Both the position numbers and the translations under genes were made by a program. Of a DNA stretch of 64,000 bases, positions 34,641-43,595 are shown one piece after another. Source of the stretch: Streptomyces sp. AC550_RSS872 (lineage in GTDB: Bacteria; Actinomycetota; Actinomycetes; Streptomycetales; Streptomycetaceae); NCBI RefSeq assembly GCF_019049285.1, contig NZ_JAGMUL010000062.1:213980-277979 (forward strand). The letters are read 5' to 3'. Under the pieces are notes generated by a model, which did no database searches, had not been told where the DNA came from, and worked only from the letters and a program-made list of their open reading frames with translations. The stretch's first letter is position 1; every line of letters begins with the position of its first letter.

Positions 34641-35874
34641 CCCGGACCAGCCCGGCCTCCACCCGTTCCACCGAGCGGTCCGCGCGGTCGGCGAGACCGA
34701 CGACCGCGGCCAGCCGTTCCACAGCCTCCGGCACCTCCCAGTCGTCGCGCCGCACCGCGGCGAGTGCCTTGGCCGGGGCGACCAGCAGGTCCGGGGCACC
34801 GGTCTCCAGGGCACGGACCAGTACCGCCCAGGCAGCCTCCCAGCGTTCCCGTTCCGGCCGTGCTCCGACGGCGGCCACCACCGCCTCCAGCGCGGCCTGC
34901 CGGAGATCACCCCGCTCGGGCAGCTCGGCGGAGGCCGGATCGGTCAGGAGCGACTCCGGGTCCGGCAGGTCCATCCGGTCGAGGTGGGCGAGGAGTTCCA
35001 GCCCCGGCCCGTCCCCCACCGCCCCCCGCACCAGCAGCGCCAGCACCTCCCGGGAAACGGCGGCCGCCGTGCCGAAGGCCAGCAGGGTGAGCGCGGCCTC
35101 CCAGCTCCGCGGCGAGGGCCAGGCCGCACCGCGTCGCGTCTCGGTGCTCGGCAACCGGTGGATCAGCGTCGGCCGCGCTGTGAGGAAGCCGCAGACGGCG
35201 CGCCGGGCGAAGGCCACCGCCTCCGCAAGCCGCTCCGGCTCCAGGCGGGGCAGCTCGGCCCTGGGCCAGACCCCGCCCAGCCCGCGCACCACCACATCCC
35301 GGTCGTGCACCCAGTACAGGTGCACGAACCGGTTGGCCAGGGGCGGGCTCAGTTCCCACCCGTCCGCCGCCGAGGCACGCGGATTGGCGGCGGCCACGAT
35401 CCTCACTCCTGGCGGCAGTTGAAGGGCACCGACCCTCCGCTCCAGCACGACCCGGAGCAGCGCGGCCTGGACGGCCGGGGTGGCGGTGGAGAGTTCGTCC
35501 AGGAAGAGCAGTCCCCGCCCGGCTCGCACGAGCTCCACGGCCCACTGCGGCGGTGCCATCGGCACTCCCTGCACAGCGGGGTCGTCGCCCACGACGGGCA
35601 GCCCGGAGAAGTCGGTCGGCTCGTGGACGCTGGCGATCACGGTCGTCAACGGCAGGTCGAGGGAGGCGGCGAGCTGCGTCAGGGCCGCGGTCTTGCCGAT
35701 GCCCGGCTCGCCCCAGAGCAGCACGGGCAGGTCGGCCGCGACGGCCAACGTGAGCGCTTCGAGTTGGTCATCGGGGCGCGGTTCCGTCGTGGTTGTGCGA
35801 AGGAGCGTCAAGAGGTCGTCTGCGAGGGTGAGTTGGGCGTCGGCAGGCAGAAGGGTGCTGGAAGTCATGGGCAT
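34627..35874 (-). CDS. MoxR-type AAA ATPase
   Basis: A 415-residue AAA+ ATPase of the MoxR class: Walker A LLWGEPGIGKTAALTQLA (~residues 52-69), Walker B GRGLLFLDELSTATPAVQAALL, sensor-1 IVAAANPRAS. MoxR proteins assemble with VWA partners, here the overlapping downstream gene. The ATG at 35874 is chosen over a GTG just upstream and an ATG two codons later; the ribosome site (CCAGGTG) is weak. The unknown 466-residue protein upstream completes a three-gene operon. Confidence 0.88.
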   Translation of the reverse strand: MPMTSSTLLPADAQLTLADDLLTLLRTTTTEPRPDDQLEALTLAVAADLPVLLWGEPGIGKTAALTQLAASLDLPLTTVIASVHEPTDFSGLPVVGDDPAVQGVPMAPPQWAVELVRAGRGLLFLDELSTATPAVQAALLRVVLERRVGALQLPPGVRIVAAANPRASAADGWELSPPLANRFVHLYWVHDRDVVVRGLGGVWPRAELPRLEPERLAEAVAFARRAVCGFLTARPTLIHRLPSTETRRGAAWPSPRSWEAALTLLAFGTAAAVSREVLALLVRGAVGDGPGLELLAHLDRMDLPDPESLLTDPASAELPERGDLRQAALEAVVAAVGARPERERWEAAWAVLVRALETGAPDLLVAPAKALAAVRRDDWEVPEAVERLAAVVGLADRADRSVERVEAGLVRGVRR

Positions 35875-35955
35875 CACCTGGGTGGGTTGAGAGAACGGGA
35901 CAGCCGCGAGAGCTGAGGGTGAAGGGGGGACGAGATCGTCCGGTCAGGACCGGTT

Positions 35956-37356
35956 TCAGGAGGCCAGACCGGTACGGGGCCGGGACCGGCTGTTGCGCTT
36001 GTGGCGCAGTACGGGGGGCGTACGTCGATCGAGCCGGGGACGGTGATCCGCCGCCGTCCTCCCCGGGTCCGCCACCCCACCGGCAGCGGGGTGCACGGTG
36101 ACCAGCCCCGAGCGGAAGAGCCCGTGATCGACGCGGCGGGCCGCGGCCGACTCCAGTGCCTCCCGGAGCGGCCCGTCGCGCAGGACCGCACCGGGACCGA
36201 GCAGCCCTTCGACCACGGCCAGTGCCCCGGCGACGTCACCGTGGCCGAGCCGCTCCCGGACCGCCGGCAGCGCCTGAGGGCTGCGGTGCACCGTGTCGAT
36301 CGCCCGCAGACAGGGCAGGGCCGGCCCGCCGAGCGCCACCAGCAGCTCCTCCCGGCGCAGTTCGGCCGGATCGTGATCGATCGCCGTCAGTACCCCGTCC
36401 CGCGGCGCGATCCGATGGACCTCGCCCCGGCACTCCACCCGGTGCGGATCCTCCGGCTCGGCGGCGGGACCGGCCGACGCTGCCGAGCCGTACGCGGCCA
36501 GGGCGGCGGAGACGAGCGGGTGCAGCCGGTCGACCCCGACCAGTCCGGCCCGCAACAGCTCCAGATCCGGAAGGACTCGGGCCGCCACCTCCGGCAGCAC
36601 CGGAAGTGCGGCGACCTCCTGCGGCGGCAGTACCTCACGCAGCGGCCGGCAGGCCGGGGCATGGCTGTCGTCGGGGGCGACGAGTTCGAGCACGGCATGG
36701 CTGCGCGCGCCGAGCCGCACGGTGAAGGCCCCCCGAGCGCGACCCTCGGCCCGCAACAGCCGCTCGGCCTCGGCGGCCCAGGTCGCCGTTGCCCACGAAG
36801 AGTCGGGTGCCCCGCCCGCGTCGCATCGACGAGCCAGCTCGCCGCTCCGCCCGGAGTCCCAGAGATGCCGGTGCAGATCGAGCCGGAAACGCCGGTCGGG
36901 ATGCGGGTGCGGATGGTGCCCTGGGGCGCCGCTTCCGGACTCCTCCCACAGGGCCAGGGACATCCGCTGCCCGGCGTCCGCCCAGGCCGGCGGGGTACGC
37001 ACCACCAGATGCAGCGGTGCGGCACCGGATTCCCGGTAACGGGCGAGAGAGACGGTGAGGCCGGGCCGGAGCCACCCGTCGGGGGCGATCCGGGGCATGT
37101 GCCAGCGGAGCAGATCCGGCGCCAGCCGACGCAGATCCGCACGGAGGCGGGTGACGAGTTCGGTGCCGTGGCGGTTGCGCACGGCGCGCAGATCGAGATC
37201 GACGTCGACGCGGGCGGCAGCACAGGCCCCGGCCCAGTCACCGGCCGCACGCCGCGCGCTGGCAGTCTCGATCATGGACAGTGGCACGGCGTACTCGCGC
37301 ACGCGCTGCCACATCGACAGGCGGGTCGGAATCCCGTTCGCGAAGTGATGTGCCAT
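35956..37356 (-). CDS. Hypothetical protein, first gene of the MoxR-VWA operon
   Basis: A 466-residue soluble protein of no family I recognise. It begins MAHHFANGIPTRLSMWQRVREYAVP behind AAGGTGAG. It is rich in Arg, Leu and His, with a His/Pro stretch (GHHPHPHPDRRFRLDLHRHLW) near the middle and a basic tail (RLDRRTPPVLRHKRNSRSRPR). It lies 81 bases upstream of the MoxR gene on the same strand. In Streptomyces I recall similar proteins beside MoxR/VWA pairs, so it is probably a dedicated partner or substrate. Function unknown. Confidence 0.7.
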   Translation of the reverse strand: MAHHFANGIPTRLSMWQRVREYAVPLSMIETASARRAAGDWAGACAAARVDVDLDLRAVRNRHGTELVTRLRADLRRLAPDLLRWHMPRIAPDGWLRPGLTVSLARYRESGAAPLHLVVRTPPAWADAGQRMSLALWEESGSGAPGHHPHPHPDRRFRLDLHRHLWDSGRSGELARRCDAGGAPDSSWATATWAAEAERLLRAEGRARGAFTVRLGARSHAVLELVAPDDSHAPACRPLREVLPPQEVAALPVLPEVAARVLPDLELLRAGLVGVDRLHPLVSAALAAYGSAASAGPAAEPEDPHRVECRGEVHRIAPRDGVLTAIDHDPAELRREELLVALGGPALPCLRAIDTVHRSPQALPAVRERLGHGDVAGALAVVEGLLGPGAVLRDGPLREALESAAARRVDHGLFRSGLVTVHPAAGGVADPGRTAADHRPRLDRRTPPVLRHKRNSRSRPRTGLAS

Positions 37357-37445
37357 CAGCACTCACCTTGCGCGGACGATTCCCCCAATCCACATGAGGA
37401 GGAGTTCTTCATCGTGGGCATCATAAGCAGCGCGATCACGATCTG

Positions 37446-39404
37446 TCAGTAGAGGGTTCGCCCCCGCTCGTCCGGAACCCCGGACTTCCGGAAGAAGTAA
37501 CTGTTGATCTGGTCGCGCCACTCGCGGGCGCTGCGGAGCTGTTCGTCGAACAGTTCCGCCACCCGTGCATGGCGCGCCGGGTCGACGAGCCCGGCCAGCG
37601 AGGCCCACACATCCCGGGCCTCCTCCACCTCTGCCACGCCTTCGAAGTGCGTGTCGTATATGTGCTGGATCACCGTCTTCCCGCTGCGAAGCATGTGCCC
37701 GTAGGACACGTGGTGGAAGAACAGCAGCAGCTCGTCCGGACAGCTCTCCGGCGACTCGTACACCACGGCCCACGGCTTGGCGTACTGCCCCGCGTACCCG
37801 GTGCCGGTCGCCACGCTGCGGTCGACGCCGATGCCGTCCCGGTCGGCGAAGTGGTAGGTGCCCCAGGGGCTGTACTCGTAGCCGTCCACGCTCGGCCCGT
37901 AGTGATGACCGGGCTGCACCATCCAGCCCACCCCGAGCGGGGCCGTGTACTTCTCGTACGTCCGCCACGAACCGTCGAGCACCGCGTGCAGCTCCGCCGC
38001 CGGGCCGTCCCCGAAGGTGAGCCCGATCCACTCGTCGAGGATCCGGCCCGGATCGGCGTCCGGCTGCCAGGCCAGCCGACCGAAGGTGTACAGGTTCGCC
38101 TGGGCCAGCGGATGCCCGGTCCAGAACGGATCGTCGCCGACGTTGGACACGGCGACGAGCCCGCCGCGCGCCAACTCGCCCACGGAAGCACCCCCTTCGG
38201 GCCGGAACCGCAGCACCTCGCTCCACATCGGCCCCAGCCAGCACACATGCCGCTGCTGCCCGGTGTACTCCTGCGTGGCCTGCATCTCCACCGCCAGCCG
38301 GGTTCGCGGCATCGCGCCGATCAGCGGGGACACCGGCTCACGCACCTGGAAGTCCATCGGCCCGTGCTTCACCTGGAGCACGGCGTTGGCGGCGAACCGA
38401 CCGTCCAGCGGCACGAAATGGTCGTACGCGGCACGCGCCCGGTCCGTCGTCCGGTCCCGCCAGTCCTGGCGGTGGTTGTAGACGAACGCCCGCCAGTGCA
38501 CCGTGCCGCCGTGCGGTGCGAGCGCGGCGGCCAGCATGTTCGCTCCGTCCGCGTGACTGCGGCCGTACGCGAACGGTCCCGGCTGCCCCTCGGAGTCGGC
38601 CTTGACGACGTACCCGCCGAAGTCGGGGATGGCTTCGTACACACGCGAGGTCGTATGCGCCCACCAGTCGCGCACGCCCTCGTCCAGCGGATCGGCCGTG
38701 GGCAGCCCGCCGAGCAGCACGGGCGCGGCGAAGGTGACCGACAGATGTGTGCGGACGCCATAGGGGCGCAGCGCGCCCGCGATCTCGGCGACCTCCCCGA
38801 TCCGGTCGGTGAGGAGATGCGCTTCGGTCTCATGCACGTTGACGTTGTTCGCGGCCAGGGCGTTGATCCCGCACGCCGCCAGCAGCCGTCCGTACGCCCG
38901 CACTCGTCCGAGCAGTTCGCCGCGCGCCCGGCCGTCCGCCCAGAACAGCGACCCGCCGGCGTATCCGCGTTCCACCTGACCCATGACCGGGTGCACGGCC
39001 ACGTTGTCCCAGTGGTCCAGCATCCGCAGGTCCAGCGCCGGTGTGTGACGTTCCCGCTGCCGCTGCCCGTGGAACGCGGACTCCCCGAGCCGTACGACAT
39101 GGAACAGGCCGTACAGCAGCCCCCGTTGGCCGCTCGCGGTGACCGTCGTACAGTCGTCGTCCCGCTCGTAGGCGAATGCCTCCGAGGAGTCCTCGCCGGT
39201 CAGGTTCAGGACGAGGTCGAAGGGCCCGGGGGCCGCGCCGCGCTCGACGCGGCCCCCGAACCGCTCACAGGCCCCCGCCACTTCGCCGTGCACGGTGTCC
39301 ACCAGCGGACCCGAGCCACGGATCAGCGTCCGCCGGGTGCCGATCGGCCGGAACGCCCGCTCCGGCAGCCAGGCCGGATCGACACCCTGATCGACACCCC
39401 ACAC
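37446..39404 (-). CDS. GH67 alpha-glucuronidase
   Basis: A 652-residue enzyme without signal peptide, hence intracellular. It removes (4-O-methyl-)glucuronic acid from aldouronic acids produced from glucuronoxylan. GH67 landmarks are VKADSEGQPGPFAYGRSHADGANMLA, VHWRAFVYNHRQDWRDR, VLQVKHGPMDFQVREPVSPLIG and LLLFFHHVSYGHMLRSG. The length is normal for bacterial GH67. The start GTG is 20 bases from the GH92 stop upstream, so both share a transcript, giving an unusual pairing of secreted mannosidase and intracellular glucuronidase. Confidence 0.92.
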   Translation of the reverse strand: MWGVDQGVDPAWLPERAFRPIGTRRTLIRGSGPLVDTVHGEVAGACERFGGRVERGAAPGPFDLVLNLTGEDSSEAFAYERDDDCTTVTASGQRGLLYGLFHVVRLGESAFHGQRQRERHTPALDLRMLDHWDNVAVHPVMGQVERGYAGGSLFWADGRARGELLGRVRAYGRLLAACGINALAANNVNVHETEAHLLTDRIGEVAEIAGALRPYGVRTHLSVTFAAPVLLGGLPTADPLDEGVRDWWAHTTSRVYEAIPDFGGYVVKADSEGQPGPFAYGRSHADGANMLAAALAPHGGTVHWRAFVYNHRQDWRDRTTDRARAAYDHFVPLDGRFAANAVLQVKHGPMDFQVREPVSPLIGAMPRTRLAVEMQATQEYTGQQRHVCWLGPMWSEVLRFRPEGGASVGELARGGLVAVSNVGDDPFWTGHPLAQANLYTFGRLAWQPDADPGRILDEWIGLTFGDGPAAELHAVLDGSWRTYEKYTAPLGVGWMVQPGHHYGPSVDGYEYSPWGTYHFADRDGIGVDRSVATGTGYAGQYAKPWAVVYESPESCPDELLLFFHHVSYGHMLRSGKTVIQHIYDTHFEGVAEVEEARDVWASLAGLVDPARHARVAELFDEQLRSAREWRDQINSYFFRKSGVPDERGRTLY

Positions 39405-39423
39405 GAGGCCCCAACTCCCTTGC

Positions 39424-42400
39424 TCAGGCGAGCAGTTCGACTTCCGACACCACCGCCTCGCCGTCGAGCACCAGGCGGTACTTCCCGTACGTACCCGGTG
39501 ACCCCACGGAGAACGCCCGTGTCTGCCGGTCCCATGCGAAGGACTGCCCGGAGCGCTCGTCGAGCGTCCGCCAGGTGGTGCCGTCCTTCGACGCCTGAAG
39601 CTTCCAGCCGGTCGGCGCCTTCGTCCGGTCCGAGGGCGAGGTCAGCGTGTACTGCACGGCCTTGGCGCCGTCCCCGGACACCGGCAGCTCCACCGACGTG
39701 ACGCTCGCCTGGGTCCCCGAGGTGTCGTCGAACAGCGCCCCGTCGCCCTTCAGCAGGTCCGCACGGGGCGTCGGCACCTCGTCGTCCTCGGTGATCGACA
39801 CCGGCGCCGCGTGCTTCCCGGTGCCCCAGGACGAGGGCCTCGACCCCATGTCGAACTCCAGGACCCCGCCCTTCGCGATCAGCGAGTGGGGGAGCGAAGT
39901 CGACCTCCACGGAACCCCGTTGACCTTCAGACCCTGGACGTACACATTGCGGGCGCTGTTCTTCGGCGCCTTCACCACCAGCTCGCGGCCCTTCTCCAGC
40001 TGGAGGGTCGCCTTGGTGAACAGGGGCGAGCCAATGGCGTACTCGCCGCTGCCCATCACCAGCGGATAGAAGCCCAGCGCGGAGAACAGGAACCAGGCCG
40101 ACTGCTCGCCGTTGTCCTCGTCGCCGTGGTAGCCCTGCCCGATCTCGCTGCCGACGTACAGCCGCGACAGCACCTCACGGACGTTCTTCTGCGCCTTCCA
40201 TGGCTGCCCGGCGGCGTTGTACATGTAGTTCGCGTGGTGGGCGACCTGGTTGGAGTGGCCGTACATGCCCATCCGGACGTCCCGCGCCTCCGTCATCTCG
40301 TGGATGACACCGCCGTAGGAGCCGACGAAGTCGGGCGAGGCCGTCTCCGGGGTGGCGAAGTACTCGTCGAGCTTGTCGGCGAGACCGCTCCGGCCGCCGT
40401 AGAGGTTGGCCAGGCCCCGGCTGTCCTGGGGCGCGGTGAAGGCGTACCCCCAGCCGTTGGTCTCCGTGTAGTCGTAGCCCCACACGCGCGGATCGTACTT
40501 CGAGGACTCGACGCGCCAGTCGCCCTTCGCGTCCCGGCCCTGGAAGAAGCCGGCCTTGGAGTCGAAGAGGTTGACGTAGTCCTGGGCACGGTTGAGGAAG
40601 TACGCGGACTCCTCCTTGTACCGCTTGTCACCCGTCTTCTGGTACAGCGCCTGACCCATCTTCGCGATGCCGTAGTCGTTGAGGTAGCCCTCCAGCGCCC
40701 ACGACAGGCCCTCGTGCGTCTCGGTGCCGGTGTAGCCGAGGAACGGCGAGGTCTCCATGCCCTTGCGGCCCACGCCGGACGACGGGGGCACCACGGTCGC
40801 GTTCTTCACGGCCGCGTCGTATGCCGACTTCGCGTCGAAGTCGACGCCCTTGACGTACGCGTCCGCGAAGGCGACGTCGGAGGACGTGCCGGTCATCAGG
40901 TCGGCGTAGCCGGGGGAGGACCAGCGGGAGGTCCAGCCGCCGTCCTTGTACTGCTGCACGAAGCCGTCGACCATCTCGCCCGCCTGACTCGGGGTCAGGA
41001 GCGAGTACGCCGGCCAGGTGGTCCGGTAGGTGTCCCAGAAGCCGTTGTTGACGTACACCTTGCCGTCCACGATCTTCGCGCCAGTGTGCGTGGGCGTGTC
41101 CGGACCCGGCATCGGCGAGAACGGGGACGCGTACCGGTACGTCCCGTCGACCTTCTCGAAGCCCGAGTTCGGGTACAGGTACAGCCGGTACAGGCTGGAG
41201 TACAGCGTCGTCAGCTGGTCCGGCGTCGCGCCCTCCACCTCGACCTTGCCGAGCAGCTCGTCCCACTGGCGCTGGGCGCGTGACTTCACCGTCTCGAAGG
41301 AGGCGCCGTCGACCTCCTGACGCAGGTTGTCCTTCGCCTGGTCGACGCTGATGAGCGAGGTGGCGAGACGGAGCGTGACGGTCCGGTCGTCACCGGCGTC
41401 GAAGCGCAGGTGCCCCGTCACCCCGCTGGAGGAACCCTCGGTCACCGGCTTGTCGAACACGCCGTACACGAACAGCCGGGTCGCGCCCGTCGACAGCCCG
41501 GACTTCACGTCCGAGTAACCGGTGACGACACCGTTCTCCTCGTCGAGCGTGAGCCCGGCCTGGTCCGTCACGTTGTCGAAGATCACGCTCGCGTCGTCAC
41601 CCGGGTAGGTGAAGCGCAGCACCGCCGCGTGATCGGCCGGCGCCATCTCCGCCTTCAGCCCGTTCTCGAACCGCACCCCGTAGTGGTACGGCCGCGCGGT
41701 CTCGTTCTCGTGCCGGAAGGCGAGCTCGCGCGCCTCACGCCCGGTGTCCGGGACGGCGGACGCCGCCGACGGCATCACCTGGAAGGTCTGCCGGTCACCC
41801 ATCCAGGGGCTGGGCTCATGGCTGGCGCTGAACGCCTGGACCGTCGGCAGGTTGTCGTCGTTGTTGGCGCGGGCGTAGTCGTACAGCCAGCTCAGCGAGC
41901 CCGCGTTCGTCACCGGCGTCCAGAAGTTGAAGCCGTGCGGTACGGCCGTCGCCGGGAAGTTGTTGCCGCGCGAGAACCCGCCGCTGGAGAGCGTGCCGCG
42001 GGTGGTGAGCGCGTAGTCGGACGGGTGCGCCTTGGTCTTCTCGGGCGCCACGGACTTCAGCGCGATGTCGTCCAGCCAGCCCCGGAACTTCGCCGGGCCC
42101 TTGGGGGAGTCGTACGCCACGAGGATCCGGTCGACGGTCTTGCCGGCCGCGGCCGACCCGATCCGTGCGGCGACGTTGTTCCACTGGTTGACGTAGAGGA
42201 CCTTCGCCGCGCCCTGGGCGCGCGGCGACAGCGGGAAGCCGTGCTGGTCGGTGGCGCCGAGGTCGCTCAGGTAGGTGCCGTCGGTGAAGGCGAGGTCGAC
42301 GGAGACGTTCGTGGCGTCGTAGTCGCGGTCGCCGTCCGCCATCGACGGGAAGATCCGGTAGGACAGCCGGGTGTCGCGGCCGACGGCCACGTTGACGTCG

Positions 42401-43230
42401 TAGACCTTGTTGTACGAGTACGCCCGCCCGTCCGCCGTGTGCCGGCCGGCGTAGCGCAAGGCCCGCTTGCCGGTGAATCCGGCACCCGCCTTGGCGGTCG
42501 GGGAGCCGCTCGGGCCGCGGTCGACCAGGGAGAGCATGTCCTGCGGGACCGGGCCGTCGCTGCCGCCCGTGGAGAACTGGACGTCGGCGAGCTGGAGGAT
42601 GCCGTCGGCGCCGTTGTTCCCGGTGACCTCCAGCCGGAAGTGCTGGTACTCGGCCGGCTCCGCGAGGTCGTACGTCGTTGTCCGGAACCGTTCGGCGAAC
42701 GTCTCACCCGAGCGGGTGTCGAGGGTCTTCCAGTCCTTGCCGTCCGTGGAGCCCTTCAGGGTCCAGTCGCGCGGGTCACGTTCGGCGTAGTCGTTGGCCG
42801 AGGTTAGTGCGTATTTCGCTGTCCTCACCGGTTTGTCCAGGTCGAACTCGACCCATCCGGTGGGCTCGAAGACCAGCCATTTGCTGCTCGGCTCGCCGTC
42901 CGTGAGGTTCTCCTTCACCTCTCCGCCGCCGGTGTTCTCGCCGCTCGCCCGTACGTCCGTGACATGGTCGGTCACATTGCCCGGAATGCCGCTGCTGTAG
43001 CCGCCGTCGACGCCCGAGGCGCGCTTGGTGCCGTCCGGTGCGGTGTCGACGGTGTTGAGCCAGTCGGGTGCCGGATCGTCCGCCTCGAAGGAGGACGTGA
43101 AACTCCGGTCGGCCGCCGCGGGGGCTGCTGGCAGGGCTACCGCCGCGCCCTGCGAGCCCACGGTCAAAGCGAAGGCGGTCGCCGACACGACCGCCGGTCC
43201 ACCCCATCTGTGCCGAGCTCTCTGCTGCAT
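39424..43230 (-). CDS. Secreted GH92 alpha-mannosidase with two F5/8-type domains
   Basis: A 1268-residue exported exo-alpha-mannosidase. The signal peptide ends near residue 40 (VALPAAPAAA). Residues ~80-230 are an F5/8 type C (discoidin) carbohydrate-binding domain (WVEFDLDKPVRTAKYALTSAND). The GH92 catalytic region carries the family segments HEGLSWALEGYLNDYGIAKMG and YHGDEDNGEQSAWFLFSALGFYPL. A second discoidin-like domain closes the protein (YTLTSPSDRTKAPTGWKLQASKDG). GH92 enzymes act on N-glycan or fungal mannan mannosides, using calcium. The ATG follows GGGAGGG. A LacI-type operator lies 26 bases upstream. Confidence 0.93.
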   Translation of the reverse strand: MQQRARHRWGGPAVVSATAFALTVGSQGAAVALPAAPAAADRSFTSSFEADDPAPDWLNTVDTAPDGTKRASGVDGGYSSGIPGNVTDHVTDVRASGENTGGGEVKENLTDGEPSSKWLVFEPTGWVEFDLDKPVRTAKYALTSANDYAERDPRDWTLKGSTDGKDWKTLDTRSGETFAERFRTTTYDLAEPAEYQHFRLEVTGNNGADGILQLADVQFSTGGSDGPVPQDMLSLVDRGPSGSPTAKAGAGFTGKRALRYAGRHTADGRAYSYNKVYDVNVAVGRDTRLSYRIFPSMADGDRDYDATNVSVDLAFTDGTYLSDLGATDQHGFPLSPRAQGAAKVLYVNQWNNVAARIGSAAAGKTVDRILVAYDSPKGPAKFRGWLDDIALKSVAPEKTKAHPSDYALTTRGTLSSGGFSRGNNFPATAVPHGFNFWTPVTNAGSLSWLYDYARANNDDNLPTVQAFSASHEPSPWMGDRQTFQVMPSAASAVPDTGREARELAFRHENETARPYHYGVRFENGLKAEMAPADHAAVLRFTYPGDDASVIFDNVTDQAGLTLDEENGVVTGYSDVKSGLSTGATRLFVYGVFDKPVTEGSSSGVTGHLRFDAGDDRTVTLRLATSLISVDQAKDNLRQEVDGASFETVKSRAQRQWDELLGKVEVEGATPDQLTTLYSSLYRLYLYPNSGFEKVDGTYRYASPFSPMPGPDTPTHTGAKIVDGKVYVNNGFWDTYRTTWPAYSLLTPSQAGEMVDGFVQQYKDGGWTSRWSSPGYADLMTGTSSDVAFADAYVKGVDFDAKSAYDAAVKNATVVPPSSGVGRKGMETSPFLGYTGTETHEGLSWALEGYLNDYGIAKMGQALYQKTGDKRYKEESAYFLNRAQDYVNLFDSKAGFFQGRDAKGDWRVESSKYDPRVWGYDYTETNGWGYAFTAPQDSRGLANLYGGRSGLADKLDEYFATPETASPDFVGSYGGVIHEMTEARDVRMGMYGHSNQVAHHANYMYNAAGQPWKAQKNVREVLSRLYVGSEIGQGYHGDEDNGEQSAWFLFSALGFYPLVMGSGEYAIGSPLFTKATLQLEKGRELVVKAPKNSARNVYVQGLKVNGVPWRSTSLPHSLIAKGGVLEFDMGSRPSSWGTGKHAAPVSITEDDEVPTPRADLLKGDGALFDDTSGTQASVTSVELPVSGDGAKAVQYTLTSPSDRTKAPTGWKLQASKDGTTWRTLDERSGQSFAWDRQTRAFSVGSPGTYGKYRLVLDGEAVVSEVELLA

Positions 43231-43255
43231 AAGCGGGTACCCTCCCTGCGCACGG

Positions 43256-43267
43256 GACAACGTTGTC
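43256..43267. promoter_or_regulatory. LacI-type operator before the GH92-GH67 unit
   Basis: GACAACGTTGTC is a perfect 12-bp palindrome with the central CG step typical of LacI-family sites, 26 bases upstream of the GH92 start. The same 12-mer occurs at 27486-27497. No LacI gene is in the window. Confidence 0.6.
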
Positions 43268-43595
43268 AACATCGCTGCGCAAGGAACAGTTGTGGCTCAA
43301 GTGCTCTGTCGTGTCAAGGGTGTTGAGTGTGCCATTCGAGGGCAATGACAGGGATTTTTCCGCCAAGGAACACACAGGCCGCTCATATTTCCGGCAGGTC
43401 TCAACTCGGAAAAGACCACCGGCCAACCTTGCATTCGATCTTGCTCCGTTGGCGGGAAGTGGACTATACCTGTCGGCGATTCACACGATTCGCACTTCCC
43501 GCACCACCCAGCCTGCACGACCAGCTCGACCCGACCGCGGTGCCGGGGAGGATCCGGTTCACCGCCTGAGTCCTGGAGAAGGCGAGGACTTGAGC
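43268..43595. promoter_or_regulatory. Divergent GH92 / ngcE promoter region with DasR-like site
   Basis: A ~330-base non-coding region, clearly less GC-rich than the genes. AGTGGACTATACCTGT at 43458-43473 agrees at 12-13 of 16 positions with the DasR responsive element (AGTGGTCTAGACCACT). It lies ~120 bases before the ngcE start. DasR represses GlcNAc and chitin uptake genes in Streptomyces, which fits the downstream importer. No further element is recognised. Confidence 0.55.
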
